Source: CAYNNQ01 sp964398785
GTDB taxonomy: Bacteria > Desulfobacterota > Desulfovibrionia > Desulfovibrionales > Desulfonatronovibrionaceae
Length of the DNA: 64,000 bases
Direction of reading: 5' to 3'
NCBI GenBank assembly: GCA_964398785.1
Contig: CAYNNQ010000004.1
Location: forward strand, 46,087 to 110,086
The notes beneath the pieces are model-generated. The model was not told the DNA's origin. It did not search any database and saw only the letters and a program-made list of their open reading frames with translations. A program made the position numbers and the translations under genes. Positions 54,593 through 62,888 of this stretch are shown here, piece by piece (position 1 is the stretch's first letter; each line of letters opens with the position of its first letter).

Positions 54593-56602
54593 ATGCCTAA
54601 GATCGGTGTTTATGTATGCCACTGCGGAACGAATATCGCCGGGGTGGTGGACGTGGAGGCTGTGCGGGACTTTGCCGAAGAACTGCCGGATGTGGCGGTT
54701 TCGCGCAAGACCCTTTTTATGTGCTCCGATGCCGGACAGGAGATGATCAAGCAGGATATCCGGGACGGAATCGTGGACCGGGTGGTTGTGGCCGCCTGTA
54801 CACCGCGGACGCACGAGCCCATTTTCCGCAAGGCCCTGGAGTCGGCCGGTTTGAATAAGTATCTGTTCGAGATGGCCAATATCCGGGATCAGGACAGCTG
54901 GGTGCACGCAAACGACAAGGAAGGGGCCACGGAAAAGGCCAAGCGGCTGCTTGCCTCGGCTGTGGGCAAATCCCGGGGGCTGGAGCCGTTGGGGGACAAG
55001 TTCGTGGAGGTTACTCCCAGGGCCCTGGTCATCGGCGGCGGCGTGGCCGGGATATATTCCGCCCTGGAGCTGGCCGATATGGGCTACAAGACCTATGTGG
55101 TGGAGAAAGAGCCCTCCATAGGCGGGGTCATGGCCCAGCTGGACAAGACCTTTCCCACCAACGATTGTTCCGCCTGTATCCTGACCCCGGTCATGGTCGA
55201 GGCCGGGAATCATCCGAACATAGAGCTCATGACCTATTCCGAGGTCCAGGAAGTGGACGGGTACATCGGCAACTTCAAGGTCCAGGTGCGCAAGAAACAA
55301 ACCTATGTGGACTGGGACAAGTGCACCGGCTGCGGGGCCTGCGCCGAGGCCTGCCCGGCCAAGGTCCCGGATGAATTCAATGCCGGGCTGAACAATCGGG
55401 GGGCCGCGTATATCCATTTTCCCCAGGCCGTGCCCAAAAAGGCGGTAGTGGACATGGAGCACTGTATAAACTGTGCCGGGCGGGAGATAGGGCAGGAGCC
55501 CAAGATAAGCAAGAAGACGGGCAAGCCCCGCTATGCGCCGTGCGAAAAGGCCTGTCCCGCCGAGGCCATAAACCGCAGCCTGGAATATGATCCGAAAGGG
55601 GAGATCGTGGAACTGGACGTGGGCACCATTATCGTGGCCACCGGCTACCAGGTCATGGGCAAGGAGAATTTCAAGGAAATGGCCCCGGACAGCCCGAACG
55701 TGATAACCGCGCTGCAGCTGGAGAGGCTTATTTCCGCCACCGGCCCCACGGACGGAAAATTTCTGCGCCCCTCGGACAATGAAAAGCCGAAGACCGTAAC
55801 CTTTGTCTCCTGCATGGGCTCCAGGGACGAGAATTTCCATACCTATTGTTCCCGGATCTGCTGCATGTACATGATAAAGCAGGCCCGGCTTTTGAAGGAA
55901 AAATATCCGGATCTGAACATAAACATGCATTTCATAGACGTGCGCTGCGCGGGCAAGGATTATGACGAATACTATGTGGGCGCGCGCAAGATGGGCATCA
56001 ATATATTCAAGGGCAAGGTCGGCGGGCTGGAAACCCTCCCCCAGGACCGCCTGCGGGTCATGGCCTACGACATGGAGAGCTGTACCCCGATCGAATATGA
56101 CTCCGATCTGGTGGTTTTGGCCACGGCAGGGGAGCTACCGGAAACGGCCAAGAAGCTGGGCCAGACCGTGGGCGTACAGTTCTGCGGGGCCAATTTCTTC
56201 AAGGAGATGCACCCCAAGCTCGGTCCGGTGGAGACCTCCACCGGGGGCGTGTTCCTGGCCGGATGCTGTCAGGGACCCAAGGACATCCCGGACTCGGTTG
56301 CCCAGGGCAAGGGCGCAGCCGCCTCGGCCGCCGTGCCTCTGGCCCAGGGGCGGGTAACCATTGAGCCTTTGATTTCCGAGGTGGATCAAAACAAGTGCAG
56401 CGGGTGCGGGATTTGCGTGCCGCTGTGTCCGTATAGCGCCATCAAGCTCAGAGAAAAGGACGAAAAGCTGCGCGCGGCCGTGGATATCGCCCAGTGCAAG
56501 GGCTGCGGGGTGTGCACTTCGGCCTGTCCCTCCGGGGCGATTGCCCTGCACGGGTACACCGAGGAATCCATATTCAACCAGATCGAGGCCCTGACCTCTT
56601 AA
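54593..56602 (+). CDS. hdrA: Heterodisulfide reductase subunit A-like flavoprotein
   Basis: HdrA is the FAD-containing core at which electrons are thought to bifurcate in Hdr-Mvh complexes. The start KIGVYVCHCGTNIAGVVDVE and SCTPRTHEP-like AACTPRTHEPIFRKALE are family marks. The FAD loop is VIGGGVAGIYSALELADMGY, followed by TFPTNDCSACILTPVM. Iron-sulfur motifs include CTGCGACAEACPAKVP in the middle and two C-terminal ferredoxin motifs, CSGCGICVPLCPYSAI and CKGCGVCTSACPSGAI. The length is 669 residues. AAGGAGG precedes the ATG, and six partner genes follow. Confidence 0.94.
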   Translation: MPKIGVYVCHCGTNIAGVVDVEAVRDFAEELPDVAVSRKTLFMCSDAGQEMIKQDIRDGIVDRVVVAACTPRTHEPIFRKALESAGLNKYLFEMANIRDQDSWVHANDKEGATEKAKRLLASAVGKSRGLEPLGDKFVEVTPRALVIGGGVAGIYSALELADMGYKTYVVEKEPSIGGVMAQLDKTFPTNDCSACILTPVMVEAGNHPNIELMTYSEVQEVDGYIGNFKVQVRKKQTYVDWDKCTGCGACAEACPAKVPDEFNAGLNNRGAAYIHFPQAVPKKAVVDMEHCINCAGREIGQEPKISKKTGKPRYAPCEKACPAEAINRSLEYDPKGEIVELDVGTIIVATGYQVMGKENFKEMAPDSPNVITALQLERLISATGPTDGKFLRPSDNEKPKTVTFVSCMGSRDENFHTYCSRICCMYMIKQARLLKEKYPDLNINMHFIDVRCAGKDYDEYYVGARKMGINIFKGKVGGLETLPQDRLRVMAYDMESCTPIEYDSDLVVLATAGELPETAKKLGQTVGVQFCGANFFKEMHPKLGPVETSTGGVFLAGCCQGPKDIPDSVAQGKGAAASAAVPLAQGRVTIEPLISEVDQNKCSGCGICVPLCPYSAIKLREKDEKLRAAVDIAQCKGCGVCTSACPSGAIALHGYTEESIFNQIEALTS

Positions 56603-56612
56603 GGAGACGCAT

Positions 56613-57125
56613 ATGGGACTGGAAATAGATGGCAAGAAAATAGACGAGGCCGTGAAGACAGTAGTCGATTACGGCGGGGATGGTATTTTGAACTGTGTGC
56701 AGTGCGGGGCGTGCTCCGCGGTCTGCCCCGGGGTGCGGGCCGGAATGCCGGTTTTGTGCCGCCTGCTTATCCGCAGGATTTTAAACGGACAATTGGAGGA
56801 GACGATCGAGGAGATGTCCACCTGGGCATGCCAGTCCTGCAACAGATGTACGGAAATCTGTCCGCAGGGGGTGCGGCCGCAGGAAGTGGTTTTCGCTTTC
56901 CGGCGCTACCAGGCCAATGATCTGGCCATTTCCACTTCCGCGTTCGGACCGCTCTTGAGTTTCTACGAAACCGGACACGCGGTCACGGTCAAGGATGCGG
57001 CGGAAAAGCGAGAGCAGGTAGGGCTGGATGGAAATCCGCCCACATCGCTCAATGACGAGGAGGCCCAAAAGGAGCTGCAGGCCCTGCTGGACGCCAGTCC
57101 CATGGCCGAAGTGGGGATATTTTAG
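56613..57125 (+). CDS. hdrC: Heterodisulfide reductase subunit C-like iron-sulfur protein
   Basis: This 170-residue protein has two 4Fe-4S motifs of the HdrC type, NCVQCGACSAVCPGVRAGMP and ACQSCNRCTEICPQGVRPQE, followed by the helical FAFRRYQANDL. It passes electrons between HdrA and HdrB. The ten-base gap to hdrA and AAGGAG site indicate one transcript. Confidence 0.92.
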   Translation: MGLEIDGKKIDEAVKTVVDYGGDGILNCVQCGACSAVCPGVRAGMPVLCRLLIRRILNGQLEETIEEMSTWACQSCNRCTEICPQGVRPQEVVFAFRRYQANDLAISTSAFGPLLSFYETGHAVTVKDAAEKREQVGLDGNPPTSLNDEEAQKELQALLDASPMAEVGIF

Positions 57126-57187
57126 CTTTCGGCAGGAAATCGGGTGATTTCCGTTGGAGAAGTATTCTAAACAAGGGAGTTTATATA

Positions 57188-58105
57188 ATGGAAAAATACG
57201 GTCTTTTTCTCGGCTGTAATATTCCGTTCAAGGCGCCGGATATCGAGCAGTCCATGCGCAAGGTGCTTGCCGCTCTGGACGTGGATACGGTGGATCTAAA
57301 GGGAGCTACATGCTGTCCGGGATGGGGAACCGCCCCATCCTTTGACCTGGATACCTGGCTGACGGTTTCCGCCCGGAATATCGCTCTGGCCGAGGAGCAG
57401 GGGGCGCATATCACGACCGGGTGCAACAGCTGCTACGGCGTCTTGAGCGAGGCCCATCACATGATCGAGCACAAGGACAGGATGGGCGTGGTCAATGCGA
57501 ACTTGTCCAGGATCGGCAGGGAATACAAAGGCGAGGCCAAGGTCTATCATATCGCCCATATCCTGCATGATATAGTCGGCCCGGAAAAGATCCGGGAAAA
57601 ATTGAAATACGACCTGGACGGCCTGAAGATCGCCATTCAGCCCGGATGTCACGTCCTGTGGCCTTCGGATGTAATGGAGGTAAAAGAGGAAAATCCCTTT
57701 TATCCGGTACAGCTCAAGGCCTTGTGTGAAACCCTGGGCGCCGAGGTCCCGCACTACAGCCGCCTGGAGGACTGCTGCGGCATGGGCTCGCTGCGGAGCA
57801 CGGACCCGGAAAAGTCCTTCACCCTGGTCAAGAACAAGTACGAGTCCATGCACGAGGAGATCAAGCCGGACATGATAGTGACCACTTGTTCTTCCTGTTA
57901 TCTGCAGATGGACGAGGCCCAGCAGGTATTCAAGGAGCGCGGGGACATGGATTACGCGATCCCGGTTTTTTACTACACGCAGCTTTTGGCCCTGTGCATG
58001 GGCGAGGACCCCTCCAGCGTGGCCGCGATAAGCAAAACACCGCGTGCGGATATAAGCGCCGAGATACAGAAATCTTCGCGTAAAACAAGTCAGGAGGTGG
58101 TATAA
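57188..58105 (+). CDS. hdrB: Heterodisulfide reductase subunit B-like protein
   Basis: HdrB carries the catalytic iron-sulfur site of heterodisulfide reductases. Two CCG-type repeats are visible: GATCCPGWGTAPSFD with TGCNSCYGVLSEAHH, and LEDCCGMGSLRSTD with TTCSSCYLQMDEA. The start YGLFLGCNIPFKAPDIEQS is typical. At 305 residues it is normal. Sulfate reducers lack methanogen coenzymes, so the true disulfide or other acceptor is not known. Its stop overlaps the mvhD start (TAATG). Confidence 0.92.
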   Translation: MEKYGLFLGCNIPFKAPDIEQSMRKVLAALDVDTVDLKGATCCPGWGTAPSFDLDTWLTVSARNIALAEEQGAHITTGCNSCYGVLSEAHHMIEHKDRMGVVNANLSRIGREYKGEAKVYHIAHILHDIVGPEKIREKLKYDLDGLKIAIQPGCHVLWPSDVMEVKEENPFYPVQLKALCETLGAEVPHYSRLEDCCGMGSLRSTDPEKSFTLVKNKYESMHEEIKPDMIVTTCSSCYLQMDEAQQVFKERGDMDYAIPVFYYTQLLALCMGEDPSSVAAISKTPRADISAEIQKSSRKTSQEVV

Positions 58106-58515
58106 TGAGTTACACACCGAATATAGTCGGTTTTGCCTGCCAGTGGTGCACTTATGCCGGGGCCGATCTAGCCGGGAATCTGCGGGCCCAATACCCCTCC
58201 ACGGTCAAGCTCATCCGCGTTCCCTGTTCCGGGCGCGTGGAGCCCGAGTACGTTATCGAGGCCCTTTCCCGCGGAGCGGACGGGGTGTTTATAGGCGGTT
58301 GCCATTTCGGGGACTGCCACTACAAGGAAGGCAATTACAAGACGGACAGGCGGATGCGTCTGCTTTCAAAACTGCTTGCGGACATGGGTATAGAGCCGAA
58401 GCGCTTCCGCTGGGACTGGATCTCCGGAGCGGAAGGCAGGAGATTCGCCGAGGTCATGGAAGAGTTTACCGAGCAGCTAAAGGGGTTGGGTCCGAATCCT
58501 TTACGGGGAGAATAA
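58105..58515 (+). CDS. mvhD: MvhD-like [2Fe-2S] linker subunit
   Basis: MvhD joins the Mvh hydrogenase to HdrA and passes electrons between them. The cysteines lie in FACQWCTYAGADLAG, RVPCSGRVEP and GGCHFGDCHYKEGNYK, as in the family. At 136 residues it is normal. Overlap with hdrB by one base and only two bases to the next gene show tight coupling. Confidence 0.93.
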   Translation: MSYTPNIVGFACQWCTYAGADLAGNLRAQYPSTVKLIRVPCSGRVEPEYVIEALSRGADGVFIGGCHFGDCHYKEGNYKTDRRMRLLSKLLADMGIEPKRFRWDWISGAEGRRFAEVMEEFTEQLKGLGPNPLRGE

Positions 58516-58517
58516 AA

Positions 58518-59543
58518 ATGGCGGAAAAAAAATTATTCGGTTCTCTATTCAAGGCAAGGAGAAAAAAGAAAATGGCTGATAAAATAAAATTCGGTTTTTT
58601 GCTCACTGGCGGCTGCGCCGGATGCGAAATGGCCCTGGTGGACATGGCCGACAAACTGGTGGACGCCCTGGAGCATCTGGAAGTCGCTTTCTGGGCCCCG
58701 ACAGTGGCCGACGTGAAGTACAAGGATCTGGAGGACATGGAGGATAATGCCCTGGATCTGGCCTTTGTGGACGGCATGATCCGCTTGAGCGAACATGAGC
58801 ATATGGCCCGGGTGCTGCGGGCCAAATCCAAGGTCCTGGTGGCCTTCGGGGCCTGCGCTTCTTTGGGAGGCATTCCGGGCATGGCCAACGTGCATGACAA
58901 AAAGGAGCTCTTCCAGCAGGCGTACAAGAATACGTTCAGCACGGACAACCCGGACGAGGTCTATCCGCAGGGCAAATACGTCCTGGACGGGAAGTATGAG
59001 CTGACCCTGCCCGAGTTTCAAAACAAGGTCAGGTGCCTGCAGGATATTGTGGACGTGGATTATTACGTGGGCGGATGTCCTCCGCACCACGATTGCGTGG
59101 CTCAGGCGGTGCAGATGATCGTGGCCGGGGATCTGCCCCGGAAAGGTTCCTGGCTGACGAGCGGGAAAGCGGTCTGCGATGTCTGCGATCGCAATCCGGC
59201 CAATGAGGGACTGGATCGCGAACTCGGTGTTGAGGCCAAGAGAACCGTAGACGGCAAGCCCGAGGAAACCGGGTGTATTCTGCAGCACGGCTATTTGTGC
59301 TTCGGTCCCGTAACCCAGGGCGACTGCGGAGCATCCTGCCCCAAGGTGAACATGCCCTGCCGGGGTTGCGGCGGTCCCATTCCGGGTATTCGGGACTACG
59401 GCGGACGCCTGGTCAGTGCTCTGGGATCGGTCATGGGAGAGGACGGGATGGAACAGATGCTGGACAAATATCCGGACCTGACCAAATTGGTATACAGGTA
59501 TTCCCTCCCGGCCGGTTTGATGAACAAGCAGGATAGAAAATAA
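58518..59543 (+). CDS. mvhG: F420-non-reducing hydrogenase small subunit-like protein (MvhG)
   Basis: This is the iron-sulfur small subunit of a cytoplasmic group 3c [NiFe] hydrogenase. Motifs include LLTGGCAGCEMALVDMAD for the proximal cluster, FGACASLGGIPGM, VGGCPPHHD and the cysteine-rich GDCGASCPKVNMPCRGCGGP. There is no signal peptide. The ATG at 58518 has GGGGAG upstream; a second ATG at 58572 (MADKIKFGFL) would start closer to the conserved part, the extra 18 residues being very basic. It is 341 residues from the first ATG. Confidence 0.9.
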   Translation: MAEKKLFGSLFKARRKKKMADKIKFGFLLTGGCAGCEMALVDMADKLVDALEHLEVAFWAPTVADVKYKDLEDMEDNALDLAFVDGMIRLSEHEHMARVLRAKSKVLVAFGACASLGGIPGMANVHDKKELFQQAYKNTFSTDNPDEVYPQGKYVLDGKYELTLPEFQNKVRCLQDIVDVDYYVGGCPPHHDCVAQAVQMIVAGDLPRKGSWLTSGKAVCDVCDRNPANEGLDRELGVEAKRTVDGKPEETGCILQHGYLCFGPVTQGDCGASCPKVNMPCRGCGGPIPGIRDYGGRLVSALGSVMGEDGMEQMLDKYPDLTKLVYRYSLPAGLMNKQDRK

Positions 59544-59556
59544 CAGGAGATCCGCA

Positions 59557-61020
59557 GTGAAAAAGATAGAGATAAATCCCATAACCAGACTTGAGGGGCA
59601 TGGAAAAATCGCCATTTTCCTCGACGAGGCGGGGAATGTGGACGATGCTTTTTTCCAGGTGGTGGAATTCAGGGGATATGAGAAGTTCCTGCAGGGCATG
59701 CCCATAGAGGAGGTCCCGCGCACCGTGTCCACTATTTGCGGGGTTTGCCGTGGGGTACATTTTACCGCTTCCATGAAGGCCTCGGACGAAGTCTTCGGAG
59801 TTGCACCCACGGAAACCGGCCGCAAATTGCGGGAGATGTTTTTCAACGCCCATTATATCGAGGACCATGCCGTGGTTCTTTATGCCCTGGGCTTCCCGGA
59901 TTATGTGGTCGGCCCGGATGCTTCCCCGGCGGAGCGCAACGTGGTCGGACTGATAAACAAGGTCGGGGCCGAGCTGGGCAAGGATATCCTCAAGAAAAGG
60001 GCCCTGGCGGTGAAGATATTCGAGATGCTGGGCGGCAAGCCCAACCATCCGGTGGCCGCCCTGCCCGGGGGATGGTCCAAGAGGCTCGGCGAGGAGGAAC
60101 GCAAGCAGATCGCAAAGTGGGCGGACGAGCTCGTGGAGCTGGGCAAGACCACGCTCAAGATATTCGATGACATAGTCCTTAAAAACGACGCGTACATGGA
60201 ACTCGTCACCGGGGATATGTACAAGGTCCCGGTGGGATACATGGGCAGCGTGGATGAAAAGGGCCGGGTGGCTTATTATGACGGCCTGCAAAAGGTCATT
60301 GACAGCGAAGGCAAGGAGGTGGGCACCTTCTCCGGCAAGGAATATCTGGATTTCATAAAGGAAAAGGTGCAGCCGTGGTCCTATCTCAAATTCCCGTATC
60401 AGAAGAAAATGGGCTGGAAGGGCCTGGTGGACGGTCCGGGAACCAGCCTCTACTGTGTGGGTCCGCTGGCCCGGATGAACGTGGCCCAGGGCATGGACAC
60501 CCCCCTGGCCCAGGAGGCCTTTGAGCAGTTTCACGCCACTTTCAAGGAAAAGCCGGTGCATTATATCCAGGCCTATCACTGGGCCCGGGCCATCGAGCTC
60601 TTGAGCGCGGCGGAAAAACTGAAGGAACTGGCCAACGATCCGGAGATAACCAGCCCGGATACACTGGCCGAGCATGGCGAGGTGACCGGCGAAGGAGTGG
60701 GCATAATAGAGGCCCCGCGCGGAACGCTCATCCACCATTACAAGACCGATGATAAGGCTGTGGTCACCGACGCCAATCTTATCGTGGCCACCACGCATAA
60801 CAACGGTCCGATCAACATGGCGGTGAAAAAGGCGGCCAGGCACTTCATCCACGACGGAAAAGTGGATGAAGGCATCCTGAACCACGTGGAAATGGCTTTC
60901 CGGCCCTACGACCTTTGCCTTGCCTGCGCCACGCACACGGTAACCGGCGGCGGGACCCCGCTCAAGGTGGATATATATAATCCGGACGGAAGCCTGCGCA
61001 AGCACATGAGCAACTTTTAA
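59557..61020 (+). CDS. mvhA: F420-non-reducing hydrogenase large subunit-like protein (MvhA)
   Basis: This large subunit of the cytoplasmic [NiFe] hydrogenase holds the active site. It starts with GTG (ribosome site AGGAGA). RLEGHGKIAIFLDEAGN, the ligand motif ICGVCRGVHFTASMKAS and the C-terminal LCLACATH are visible. The last is followed by a 27-residue tail for the maturation protease encoded at 61395. A terminator hairpin follows the stop. H2 oxidised here would reduce HdrA through MvhD. Confidence 0.93.
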   Translation: MKKIEINPITRLEGHGKIAIFLDEAGNVDDAFFQVVEFRGYEKFLQGMPIEEVPRTVSTICGVCRGVHFTASMKASDEVFGVAPTETGRKLREMFFNAHYIEDHAVVLYALGFPDYVVGPDASPAERNVVGLINKVGAELGKDILKKRALAVKIFEMLGGKPNHPVAALPGGWSKRLGEEERKQIAKWADELVELGKTTLKIFDDIVLKNDAYMELVTGDMYKVPVGYMGSVDEKGRVAYYDGLQKVIDSEGKEVGTFSGKEYLDFIKEKVQPWSYLKFPYQKKMGWKGLVDGPGTSLYCVGPLARMNVAQGMDTPLAQEAFEQFHATFKEKPVHYIQAYHWARAIELLSAAEKLKELANDPEITSPDTLAEHGEVTGEGVGIIEAPRGTLIHHYKTDDKAVVTDANLIVATTHNNGPINMAVKKAARHFIHDGKVDEGILNHVEMAFRPYDLCLACATHTVTGGGTPLKVDIYNPDGSLRKHMSNF

Positions 61021-61044
61021 CGGATTGCCGCATATTGATTTGTT

Positions 61045-61086
61045 GCCGGAATGCGGGCTATGTACTGTCCGTGTTCCGGCTTTTTT
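61045..61086 (+). terminator. Intrinsic terminator after the Hdr-Mvh operon
   Basis: GCCGGAA pairs with TTCCGGC with further pairing inside (GCGGGC/GTCCGT), and TTTTTT follows directly. The stop of the large subunit gene lies 25 bases upstream. Confidence 0.85.
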
Positions 61087-61089
61087 CAG

Positions 61090-61195
61090 GTCGTCCTAAA
61101 TCTCCCAATGGATGCGTTGTTTAATTAAGTTCAAACTCTTGACCTCTGATAAGTGCGCTGCAAATTTGGTTTTTTTTGCGCTTTGCCCTTTTGGA
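61090..61195 (+). repeat. Dispersed repeat family R4, copy 3
   Basis: CCTAAATCTCCCAATGGATGC, AAGTTCAAACTCT and TTTTTTTGCGCTT match R4 copy 1. The right terminal part (GGAATTTTTGAACAG) is missing; a perfect 20-base palindrome (61201-61220) follows instead. Confidence 0.6.
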
Positions 61196-61200
61196 TCGTT

Positions 61201-61220
61201 ACCCAAATTTAAATTTGGGT
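61201..61220. promoter_or_regulatory. Perfect 20-bp palindrome
   Basis: ACCCAAATTTAAATTTGGGT is a perfect inverted repeat without a spacer, lying between repeats R4 and R3 and 175 bases before the hydrogenase protease gene. It could be an operator or simply the junction of two elements. Confidence 0.35.
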
Positions 61221-61300
61221 GCGGGATGACCACGTGATATTTTCGAATAATTTGGCTCGGCTCCCAAAATATGGGCTATCCACCATTCGTCATTACCCGT
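61221..61300 (-). repeat. Dispersed repeat family R3, partial inverted copy
   Basis: Read on the minus strand, GACGAATGGTGGATAGCCC and the following GAGCCGAGCCAAATTATTCG match R3 copy 1. With the copy at 61890-62115 on the other strand it brackets the protease gene in inverted orientation. Confidence 0.65.
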
Positions 61301-61394
61301 TTCTGTTCAGGGACAGGAATAACGGACCGGGTAATCCAGTGTCTTCGTTTAGCAAATTTTTGAGACAAACCGAAAACAGTTTAGGATGATTTGA

Positions 61395-61868
61395 ATGCGG
61401 AAAATACTGGTTATGGGCATAGGCAATCCCATTTTGACCGATGATCGGGCCGGAATCGAGGCGGTGGAGGAAATAAAAAGGCGGGATATCCCCGTGCATA
61501 CCGAAATCCTGCACACGGTGGGCTTCGAGGTCATGGACAAGGTCCTGGGATACGACCGGGTTTACGTGGTTGACGCCAGCAAGCTGGGATACGAGCCGGG
61601 CACGATTACCAGCGTCATGGTCGAGGAAATCAAGAGCACTCCGGTTCTGGCCGGAACGCATGCGGTTACCCTGGAAACCACGCTCATGGCCGGATACAAG
61701 CTTTTTCCGGAGGAAATGCCCGAGTTTTTGCAGATAAACCTGATCGAAGCGGATATAGTGAACGAGTTTTCCGAAAAATGTACCCCGTCCATCCAGAAAT
61801 CCGTCCTGGAGGTAGTCGATAAGATCGAAAAGGAAGTCGCACAAAGGGCGGAAGCCTGCGTGTCCTGA
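61395..61868 (+). CDS. Hydrogenase maturation protease for the Mvh-type hydrogenase
   Basis: This 157-residue protein of the HyaD/HycI family has VMGIGNPILTDDRAGIEAVE, the second acid in RVYVVDASKLGYEPGTI, and the histidine in VLAGTHAVTLETTL. It is expected to cut the C-terminal tail of the MvhA-type subunit. A terminator and repeats lie between it and that operon, so it probably has its own promoter. It is bracketed by inverted copies of R3. Confidence 0.88.
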   Translation: MRKILVMGIGNPILTDDRAGIEAVEEIKRRDIPVHTEILHTVGFEVMDKVLGYDRVYVVDASKLGYEPGTITSVMVEEIKSTPVLAGTHAVTLETTLMAGYKLFPEEMPEFLQINLIEADIVNEFSEKCTPSIQKSVLEVVDKIEKEVAQRAEACVS

Positions 61869-61889
61869 TGGCCGGATTGTCTATAATTT

Positions 61890-62115
61890 TTTGGTTCGTC
61901 TCAAGAATCCGTGCAAAACATTTTAGATTTTTGCTGAATCAAAATACTGGATTCGGGACTCAATTGACGTTGAGTGTCGAATAACGAATGCTGGGTAGCC
62001 CGTATTTTGAGGGCTGATCCAAGTTGTTCGGAATTTCCACCTTCCGTCATCCCTGTCCCGGATCGGCGTCCGGGATGACGGATCAGGGATCCAGAAAATG
62101 ACAACGGTTAGTCCA
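61890..62115 (+). repeat. Dispersed repeat family R3, copy 2
   Basis: This longest copy shares GGTTCGTCTC, GGGTAGCCCGTATTTTG, GTTGTTCGGAATTTCCACC, CCGTCATCCCTG and GATCAGGGATCCAG with the copy at 8316. It also contains its own inverted piece (GGATCGGCGTCCGGGATGACGG). It ends 46 bases before the recombinase fragment and may mark its break point. Confidence 0.7.
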
Positions 62116-62160
62116 TTCAATAATTTTTAATAAAAACCTTCACATTCAGCGAGTTAAGTA

Positions 62161-62400
62161 TTATTTGCGGGTTCTTAGCAACAAAACTTTGCACAGACTT
62201 GTGTGAGGAGCCAAAAATTTATCCACTTCACCAGCCGAAAGAGAAGCGTCAGTGTCTTTATTGGCAAACGCATAGCACTTCGACACCCAGGAGACATAAT
62301 AAGGTGCTGATTTTTCAGATGTAAGACGTTTATTCAGGAGGTAGTTTCGAAAATTTTCTATAGGCTTGATATTGTTTTACTGTGTTAATATCGATTCTAT
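62161..62400 (-). pseudogene. Truncated tyrosine recombinase, probably integron integrase N-terminus
   Basis: The minus strand reads ENFRNYLLNKRLTSEKSAPY, then YVSWVSKCYAFANKDTDAS and LSAGEVDKFLAPH. This resembles the N-terminal SAM-like DNA-binding domain of integron and phage tyrosine recombinases, in which PYYxxWV followed by a short spacer and F is common. About 55 residues remain; the catalytic domain with its Arg-His-Arg-Tyr set is absent, and the frame stops at 62161. The frame also breaks near 62376, with no ATG start. Its position and direction, divergent from the cassette-like genes to its right, are those of intI in an integron. Confidence 0.6.
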
Positions 62401-62517
62401 ATGATATCTATATTATTAGCAAAATATAGAACGTTCAGCAATTTGTTGCTTGCAAAAGCGACTTTGATCGTGACAGATTAAAAATGTTGGGAAAATAAAC
62501 ATTCAATATAATCTATG
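62401..62517. promoter_or_regulatory. Candidate attI/leader region
   Basis: This AT-rich stretch lies between the recombinase fragment and the first GTT core (62517-62523, GTTCGCG). In integrons the primary attachment site and the cassette promoter lie here. I see no clear direct repeats or promoter boxes, so the assignment rests on position alone. Confidence 0.35.
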
Positions 62518-62718
62518 TTCGCGCCGCTGATGCGGCGCGAATGGCGGAATTGACCTTTAGTCGAAAATCATGTTGCGCGCCTGGGCGCGAACATGACATT
62601 CGACCAGACAACCCAGCATTCGGCTGGGCTACTGCCTTGCCGCCGCTAAACGGAAAAGGCGTTGCATTTTCCGTTTAGCGGCGTCTGCGGTGTCTGCGGT
62701 TGCAGGTCAATTCCACCG
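62518..62718 (+). other. Gene-less integron cassette candidate (cassette A)
   Basis: The unit starts after the G of GTTCGCGCC and ends at the next core, GTTATGC (62718). It opens with a hairpin (GTTCGCGCC ... GGCGCGAA) and GGCGGAATTGA, a 37-base leader repeated at the start of cassette C. No reading frame is credible. Its candidate attC runs from GCGCGAAC (62585), the exact complement of its own start, to GTTATGC: 140 bp, including a perfect stem around GCCGCTAAACGGAAAA. AGGTCAATTCC near 62705 also pairs with GGAATTGACCT near 62548. Confidence 0.5.
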
Positions 62719-62888
62719 TTATGCGCATAGACAAAGAAGGAGTATTCAGGTTTGCGTGAAGATTTTCATCTAGAGTTCCCCGGGTTTAGCGGGTTCCAGT
62801 CCAGGTGTCACGTTCGAGTGCTCGCTGAATCGAAGAAGCCGATGGTTGTGATTTGCTCGCAAGTGAAAACAAGCCTGGCACCTCGATC

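Noticed and set aside
54542..55930. Long minus-strand open frame opposite hdrA
   Set aside because: It is the complement of strongly conserved hdrA motifs and has no family resemblance of its own.
58143..58517. A longer N-terminus for the mvhG product
   Set aside because: The frame is open upstream but overlaps mvhD and gives no family sequence; ATG at 58518 has a ribosome site.
59431..61005. 524-codon minus-strand open frame opposite mvhA
   Set aside because: It mirrors the hydrogenase large subunit gene, whose ligand motifs are intact; the antisense product has no recognisable domains.
61221..62115. Composite transposon carrying the hydrogenase protease
   Set aside because: The flanking R3 copies are non-coding and one is partial; no transposase or target duplication is visible.
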